A DNA stretch of 64,000 nt from Phoebastria nigripes (taxonomy: Eukaryota; Chordata; Aves; Procellariiformes; Diomedeidae), in NCBI GenBank assembly GCA_035582835.1, contig JAYKAV010002684.1, positions 127,258-191,257 of the forward strand, given 5' to 3'. The notes under the pieces are model-generated. The model searched no databases, was not told where the DNA came from, and saw nothing but the letters and a program-made list of their open reading frames with translations. How positions within the stretch are numbered: position 1 is the stretch's first letter; every line of letters starts with the position of its first letter. A program made the position numbers and the translations under genes. Of this stretch, positions 59,601 to 64,000 are shown piece by piece.

Positions 59601-62414
59601 CCTTGTGTGCTCCACGTCACCAGCCTTGGGGGAGACGGTGTGAGCAGCATCCAGGTGGGTCTCGGGAGTCCTTGTGTTCCCTACTCTCCGTGCAGACGCT
59701 GAGATGGTGGTGAACAGTGAAAATAAACCTCTCCCCTTGAAGGACTTCGCTGCTCCCCATCTGCTGCACTCGGAAGGGACAAAGCCACTGCCACCGGGCG
59801 CCAGGAGGTGGGTCTGGGNGCAGCTGTGCCCCGCTGTCTGGGCAGGAGCTCGTGGGGAGAGGAGGGGGAAAGCTCTGCCTTTGTGGTGCTGAGGATCCAC
59901 ACCTCCCGGTCACTGTGGCCGGTGGCTCACGGCAGCGGCGCGGGGGCTGCCAGCGTGCCAAGGACGCCGTGCCCAGCAGCGTCCCCCCTCGGTTGGGAGC
60001 AGGAGGGGGTGGGCACAGGACAGAAATTGGGGTAGGGTTGTGCCAGCCCCACATGGGGTAACGTTTTACAGCCGGGGCTGCTCTGACCAGCCAACCTGGT
60101 GGAGGCACAGCAGGGGAGGGGGCCGGACGCAGGTCATGGCAATGGTTTTCTCACCAAAGAGAGCCTCTGCCAGGTCTGTCTGCCACGGAGCCCGGCTGTC
60201 TGCAGGGCCCTGGGGACCAAGCTGCCTCCTTTCTGCCTGGAAAAAAGGCAGCATCACCCCACTCAACTTGCTGCCAGGCCTGGGCTGTGGATAAATTGCG
60301 CTTGAGCTGCTGTCCTGGTGCTTCTCTGATGGCTCAGAGGCAGGATAATGGCTCCAGCAGGACAAATCTGTGTCCCGCTGGCACGGGGCAATCGGCAGTG
60401 CTGGAGCAGGCCCTTCTGCTGCAGCTCCCTTTAGGATCCAGGCGCTGCTGCCAGCTCCATGAGTCTCACAGCCTCCCATCCCTTGTGCATCTCCCAGGGT
60501 CGCCTTCCTCCGGTGGGAGTTCCCCAACTTCAGCAACAGAAGCAAGGACCTGCTGGGCCGCTACGCCATGGCCCGGCGCCACGTCCAGGCAGCCGGCTTC
60601 CTCGTGGTGGACGTGAGTAGCTGCAGGGAAGAGAGGGGTCTCTAATTCCGTGGAGATGGAGGAGCAGACACCTTCTTGGGGGGGGTACCGGCTTGCTTCT
60701 CACTCCCCTCACCTTCTTCCTGATGGTTCTGGGTCCCACACAGCGAGGCAGAGCCCCACGTCAGCCCCNAGCGCTCCTTCCTTGCCCGCATCGGGATTAG
60801 CAGCCGTGATCCCCTCCAGGCCACCTGCTAGGCAGCCCGAAGGTGGCGGGGGGGGATCGGTAATCAAGGAGGACGGCAGACAGGGTCTTAGGGCGCTGAT
60901 CCACTGCGCGGAGCCCTGTGCTTCAGCGGGGTCATGCATTATTGAGCTTCCCGGAGGTAATTATAGCTCTCCTGGCAGGCAGCGAGCCCTGCCCTCCTGC
61001 GGGCTGCTCTGGGGGAGGAGGGTTGGTGGCTCTGCGTGCTGACTTCGCAGGCAGGGAGCCGTCCCTCTGCCCCTTGCCCTGCGCAGCCCTGTCCTCCCTG
61101 AGCTGCGTACCGGCAGCGTGGCTCCTTCGGGGCTGGAGGGCCACATGTCACCCCAAAGCAGTGTCATTGTCACCCCACAGTGGTCTCCCTGGCCCATTCC
61201 CCCTCTCCCCATGAGGACCCTGAGCTTCAGCGCTTCCCCAGCATCCTCCCCCCAGCTCCCTGCGCCAGCTGCCGCGCTTTGAGGCTGATGTGAAGTGAGG
61301 TTTGAGGTTCACCGGCACTGGTTTTCCCAGCCGCTTGCATAATTCCATCCCCCCACCCCGCCGCAGCCCCTGCGCTGGCTGGGGAGGCTCAGGGCGTAGA
61401 CGGGAGGAGGAGGAGGGAAATGCTACTTCCCGCAGCTTCAGCCTTGCCTCCCTGCTGCTAAATATAGAGGCAGGGGTGGGCGGTGGGATCCCCCCAGACG
61501 AGTCTGCTCCCTCGCACAGGCTGGCGGAGGCACTGCTGAGGAACGGCGGCCCAGCTCCGGTGTTTTAATGCAGCTGGAGCTGTCAGCTGCTGGCCAGAAA
61601 GCAAGTGCCGGGCTCCTGACCCTCTTCCCCAGCCTGCGTGCCCTCCTCCTGCCTGCAGATTCACTCCAAATAAACATTTCAATCTGCCTTTCGCCAGGCT
61701 GGGGCTGCTGGCAGAGGCGCGGGGAGGAGGACAGGATGGGCCGACGGCAGGACCATGAAGCCCTGCACGTCCTCTGCATCTCACATGAAAAATTAAGCGG
61801 GTTTCGGTGCTCGGCGAGGTCCCGGGGACTCTCGCGGTGGAGCCCTGCCCTGAATCCTCCTCTACCGGGGGAAGGGTGGTCGCTGGGGCCGGCCCTGCGG
61901 CTGCTCAGTCCTACATGGCTGCGAGCAGTCCCCGTACAGCTCCCGGTGCTTTGTGCCATCCCGGCTGCTCACAGAAGCCCGTTGTTCGGCGGTGGTGACG
62001 CAGGCTAATTTGGGGACAGTCTTGAATTGTCTGCGTTTCGGTCCCCCGGGTGCCGATGCCACCGTCGGGTGGGAGCAGAGGGTGCCCTCACCCCACTGTC
62101 CCCGCAGCCTCGTCAAATTCGGTGCCCACCTCTGCCGTGGTGGGGACCGGCCCAAGGGCTGCCACAGCGATGTCTGTGCCCCACAGGCCCCGTGTTGCTG
62201 CCGTGGGACATCGGGGATCAAAATAGGTTACGGACACTCCTGGGGGGCCAAACGCAGGGCTCTGTTGTGCATCTCGGGGCTCTGATGGCGTCTCCTCTTC
62301 CCCCCGCTGCAGGTTCCCCACTATGAGTTCCTGGACCTGAAGCTGGAGCGGCAGCGGACAGCCTACCTCAAAGACAAGCTCCACAAGGCCACGGCCAAAG
62401 AGATGGCGAGCTAA
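47211..62414 (+). CDS. TBRG4: TBRG4 / FASTKD4, mitochondrial RNA-binding FAST kinase-domain protein
   Basis: FASTK family protein of the mitochondrial matrix that stabilises a subset of mitochondrial mRNAs. Ten coding exons: 47211-47636, 51302-51619, 52890-53061, 55068-55225, 55784-55894, 57473-57617, 58691-58933, 59696-59807, 60498-60612 and 62313-62414. They join in frame to 633 codons plus TAA (human has 631). The N-terminus [19 protein letters not shown] is basic without acids, as in a mitochondrial presequence. The FAST_1 region centres on exons 4-6 ([20 protein letters not shown]), FAST_2 on exons 7-8, and the RAP domain on exons 9-10 ([20 protein letters not shown] and [20 protein letters not shown]). 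The start is the first ATG after a likely acceptor at 47137 and opens the presequence. Non-coding 5' exon(s) lie near the CpG island. Its introns host SNORA5 snoRNAs, as in mammals. Confidence 0.98.
48001..48640 (-). mobile_element. CR1 LINE copy in TBRG4 intron, minus orientation
   Basis: Starts at its 3' end with ATCACAGGATGGTTTGGGTT and extends through complements of CR1 ORF2 C-terminal sequence; the minus-strand frame holds [20 protein letters not shown]. Nearly the same as the 6243 copy over their shared 3' part. Confidence 0.93.
50282..50940 (+). mobile_element. CR1 LINE copy in TBRG4 intron, plus orientation
   Basis: Plus-strand remains of [20 protein letters not shown] and [10 protein letters not shown] lead into TTCCAACCCAAACTACTCTA and end with the CR1 octamer ATTCTATG/ATTCTATA. 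About a dozen Ns suggest poor base calls in a collapsed repeat. Confidence 0.93.
51302..51619 (+). CDS. TBRG4: TBRG4 coding exon 2
   Basis: 106 codons in phase 0. [40 protein letters not shown] and [19 protein letters not shown] match the family's helical repeats. Confidence 0.97.
52253..52386 (+). ncRNA. SNORA5: SNORA5-family H/ACA snoRNA, copy 1
   Basis: Intronic, between TBRG4 coding exons 2 and 3. Shares with human SNORA5, as I recall it, the TGCAGCTGTGTCAAATTCAG start, GGCTGCCACAG-type hinge, GGGATAAATAAATGCTACAG end. The H box ACAGCA fits ANANNA (52314-52319), and the ACA box is followed by three bases. H/ACA RNAs guide pseudouridylation of rRNA. Processing is from the host intron. Confidence 0.93.
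52890..53061 (+). CDS. TBRG4: TBRG4 coding exon 3
   Basis: 172 nt. [20 protein letters not shown], then [20 protein letters not shown]. One N at 52940 falls in a Thr codon. Confidence 0.97.
53690..54850 (-). other. possible nested minus-strand gene in TBRG4 intron 3 (weak)
   Basis: The minus strand at about 53810-53695 reads from an acceptor-like GTTTTGCACCAG into [20 protein letters not shown], then [16 protein letters not shown] and a stop, an amphipathic or hydrophobic peptide with coding-like composition. Upstream on the same strand an open frame spans 54846-54394. No family is recognised, no polyadenylation signal is seen downstream, and the exons cannot be joined with confidence. Confidence 0.2.
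53952..53997. repeat. 21-base tandem duplication
   Basis: AAAGCCCAGACAAACAGGGAT occurs twice back to back, plus a partial third start, within TBRG4 intron 3. Confidence 0.85.
55068..55225 (+). CDS. TBRG4: TBRG4 coding exon 4
   Basis: 158 nt. [20 protein letters not shown], then [20 protein letters not shown]. The acceptor CTTTAAG has a weak pyrimidine tract but is fixed by phase and homology. Confidence 0.95.
55784..55894 (+). CDS. TBRG4: TBRG4 coding exon 5
   Basis: 37 codons. [20 protein letters not shown], then [17 protein letters not shown]. Confidence 0.96.
57473..57617 (+). CDS. TBRG4: TBRG4 coding exon 6
   Basis: 145 nt. [20 protein letters not shown], then [20 protein letters not shown], the FAST_1 end. 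Confidence 0.97.
58267..58400 (+). ncRNA. SNORA5: SNORA5-family H/ACA snoRNA, copy 2
   Basis: In the intron between TBRG4 coding exons 6 and 7. TGCAGCCCCGTCAAATTCAG at the 5' end, H box ACAGCA, and GGGATAAAATCATGCCACAG leading to the ACA box. Both boxes intact, so probably functional. Confidence 0.93.
58691..58933 (+). CDS. TBRG4: TBRG4 coding exon 7
   Basis: 243 nt. [20 protein letters not shown], the FAST_2 start, then [11 protein letters not shown]. Confidence 0.97.
59325..59460 (+). ncRNA. SNORA5: SNORA5-family H/ACA snoRNA, copy 3 (ACA box altered)
   Basis: In the intron between TBRG4 coding exons 7 and 8. TGCAGCCNTGTCAAATTCGA start and intact H box ACAGCA, but the box at the 3' end reads ACG (ACGGAC) where copies 1 and 2 have ACAGAC. 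An ACA two bases further on could substitute. Confidence 0.85.
59696..59807 (+). CDS. TBRG4: TBRG4 coding exon 8
   Basis: 112 nt. [20 protein letters not shown], then PPGARR. Donor GTGGGT. Confidence 0.95.
60498..60612 (+). CDS. TBRG4: TBRG4 coding exon 9, RAP domain
   Basis: 115 nt. [20 protein letters not shown], then [14 protein letters not shown], the RAP domain's restriction-endonuclease-like start. Confidence 0.97.
62103..62235 (+). ncRNA. SNORA5: SNORA5-family H/ACA snoRNA, copy 4 (both boxes altered)
   Basis: In the last TBRG4 intron. CGCAGCCTCGTCAAATTCGG start and GGGATCAAAATAGGTTACGG end. The hinge reads ACAGCG, breaking ANANNA, and the tail reads ACGGAC, breaking ACA. The two hairpin frames are still recognisable, so it may be a decaying copy. 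Confidence 0.78.
62313..62414 (+). CDS. TBRG4: TBRG4 terminal coding exon
   Basis: 33 codons plus [23 protein letters not shown], then [13 protein letters not shown]. Confidence 0.97.
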   Translation, partial: VPHYEFLDLKLERQRTAYLKDKLHKATAKEMAS

Positions 62415-62468
62415 CCGTGCCGCTCTGCGTCTCTGGCAACGGCCGTCCGTGTTATAGAAACGTGTTCA

Positions 62469-62474
62469 AATAAA
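62469..62474 (+). terminator. TBRG4: AATAAA polyadenylation signal of TBRG4
   Basis: AATAAA 54 bases after the stop codon, in a very short 3' UTR. Confidence 0.85.
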
Positions 62475-64000
62475 CCCACCGCTGTACAGTGCCGTGGTTT
62501 GGGGTGCTGGTTGGCGTCGGTGCCGGTTGGCACGTGGCTTTGCTTCTTCCTGGGGTGGGAGACGGCTCCATGCGGATGCTCGGCAGGACCCCGTTCACCA
62601 CAGCCATGGCTCAGCTCCCTGGTTTGAGCCAGGGTTTAGGATTAAGAGCCATCCCAGCCTCTCTTATTCCCGTCTTATTAGCGGGGCTTTGTCCCCGGGN
62701 GGCTGCGCAGTGCGAGAGGGGAGGGAGGACAGGCAGGGCCGGTTCCGGCGCTGTGCCACTTCCACCCGGAGCAGCGGGACCCCCGGAGCAGGCACAGGAG
62801 AGCCCTGGTGCCCTGGGACATGGGGGGCTCTAACTGGGAAGGGTTAAATCCTGCCCTATGTCATGCCGGCCCTGAGCTCCCCGCAGCTCCCCCCTCCTAT
62901 CCCATGCACCCCGACACATGCGTGCGGTGTCCTGCAGGGCACGTGCACCCGGGCTGGGGGGGACAAGGTGGGTCAGGAAAACCCTCTGTGCCATGACGCA
63001 CCGGAGCCAGCTGCCAGGAAGGGCTTTGGGGACGGATTAGCGGCCATCTGGCCACTGGGACACTGCTGGTCCTTGCCATGTCCCTTCCAGCCCCTCTGGC
63101 TGGGGGGCACAGCCCGGGCCCCCCCCCCAGCCTGCACCGTTGGGGGCCGCAGCCCTTCTCCCNGTGCTCTGCCACCCCACGGGCACGGTGCCGGGAGAAG
63201 GCCGCGGCGGTGCTGAGTTGCCGGAGGTGGCCGGGAGCTGCTGAGTCACAGCTCGGGGCTGCTCCTGGCACCGGTGTCGCCGGCCTCGCTCCGTGCCCGG
63301 CGTGGCAGCCAGCACCCTGCCGTGCCTGTGCCGGGTGCCAGCCTCGCTCCGTGCCCGGCGGCAGGCACCGGCAACAGGCACCAACACCCCTCTGCGCTCC
63401 CTGCCTGCCCTCAGGCCGTGCCTCAGTTTCCCCCCAGCATCCTTCGGTGGGGGCTGCCCCTTCCCGCGGCACAGGGGGGTTACCGGGGGGTCTGGGCGGT
63501 GGGGTGGCACGTCCCCAGCTGGGGCAGGGTGTCCTGGGGGTGCCCGGTCCCTCCCGGCCATCTCCTTCCCTCCTCCCAAGGAGCCAGCTGTCCGTCTGTC
63601 CATCCATCCAGGGTCTCCCCATCGCCAGCCCCAGAGGGGGGTACCCCCCTCCCGACGTTGCCAGGGAACCATCCCCATCCTCCTCACCATCACCGTGGAG
63701 ACGAGAGGAGGAGAAGGGCCGTTCCCATGGCGACAGCGCAGGCACCGATCCTGCCTCCCCAGCGGTACCCGGGCGCGGGGCGATGCCCCGGGGACACGCA
63801 GGGTGGGGACACCAGGGACCCCCCCGTACGTGTGGCATCACCGCCTGGGCGCAGCTGCTTCTAGGGGGGCTCTGCCCCCCCCGCAGTCACACCCAGGACA
63901 CCGCTGGGTGCTCAGCCCCCCCTTTTTTGGGGGGATAAAATCCCACTTCCAGCCCCCTTTCCATCAATCCCACCCTGGTTGGGGAAACTGAGGCCGGGGA
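62475..64000. other. GC-rich region downstream of TBRG4
   Basis: No supported gene. Very long open frames on both strands (for example 62897-63841 minus and 63078-63938 plus) overlap each other and reflect composition. A partial tandem duplication around CCTCGCTCCGTGCCCGGCG occurs at about 63284 and 63341. Two RFX X-box-like palindromes lie at 63657-63669 and 63721-63734. Confidence 0.6.

Noticed and set aside
62897..63841. 314-codon minus ORF, with a 286-codon plus ORF on the same bases
   Set aside because: Mutually overlapping open frames at high GC content with no recognised motif.
1..64000. CRISPR arrays, bacterial operons, tRNA or rRNA genes
   Set aside because: None seen; the window is vertebrate chromosomal DNA, and the repeats are CR1, mini- and microsatellites.

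Overview
This is avian nuclear DNA. The evidence is vertebrate exon-intron genes with GT-AG introns, several CR1 LINE fragments (the dominant bird retroposon family), and a cathelicidin cluster whose mature peptides are of the bird CATH-2 and CATH-3 types. The gene order KIF9 / KLHL18 / cathelicidins / TBRG4 is the one I know for the chicken cathelicidin locus on chromosome 2. The species cannot be named from the sequence. The assembly is draft quality: two N gaps (7149-8139 and 37543-38130) and many single Ns.

Layout. (1) 1-3800, minus strand: the 5' coding exons of KIF9, a ciliary kinesin, running off the left edge. (2) 6540-9080: a GC-rich divergent intergenic region containing the first gap. 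It probably holds the KIF9 promoter and the missing first coding exon of KLHL18. (3) 21510-32562, plus strand: nine KLHL18 exons giving 531 codons of a BTB-BACK-Kelch CUL3 adaptor, followed by a GC-rich 3' flank. (4) 36036-42481: four small secreted-protein genes with the cathelicidin architecture (mostly four exons, all introns phase 0). They are a divergent cathelicidin-like gene (+), CATHL2 (+), a CATHL3-type gene (-) and a CATHB1-like gene (-). CATHL2 and CATHL3 are convergent, and their promoters plus first exons form the arms of a near-identical inverted duplication. (5) 43430-45000: degraded CR1 pieces. (6) 46330-62474, plus strand: a CpG promoter and the ten coding exons of TBRG4/FASTKD4 (633 codons), with four H/ACA snoRNAs of the SNORA5 family in four different introns. 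(7) 62475-64000: GC-rich DNA with no gene I can support.

The genes have unrelated roles: cilium motility, ubiquitin ligase substrate choice, innate immunity, and mitochondrial RNA metabolism plus snoRNA hosting. The rapidly evolving part is the cathelicidin block between two conserved housekeeping genes. There I see a probably undescribed cathelicidin-like gene, an inverted promoter/exon-1 duplication, apparent lesions in the CATHL3-type copy, and minisatellites inside introns.
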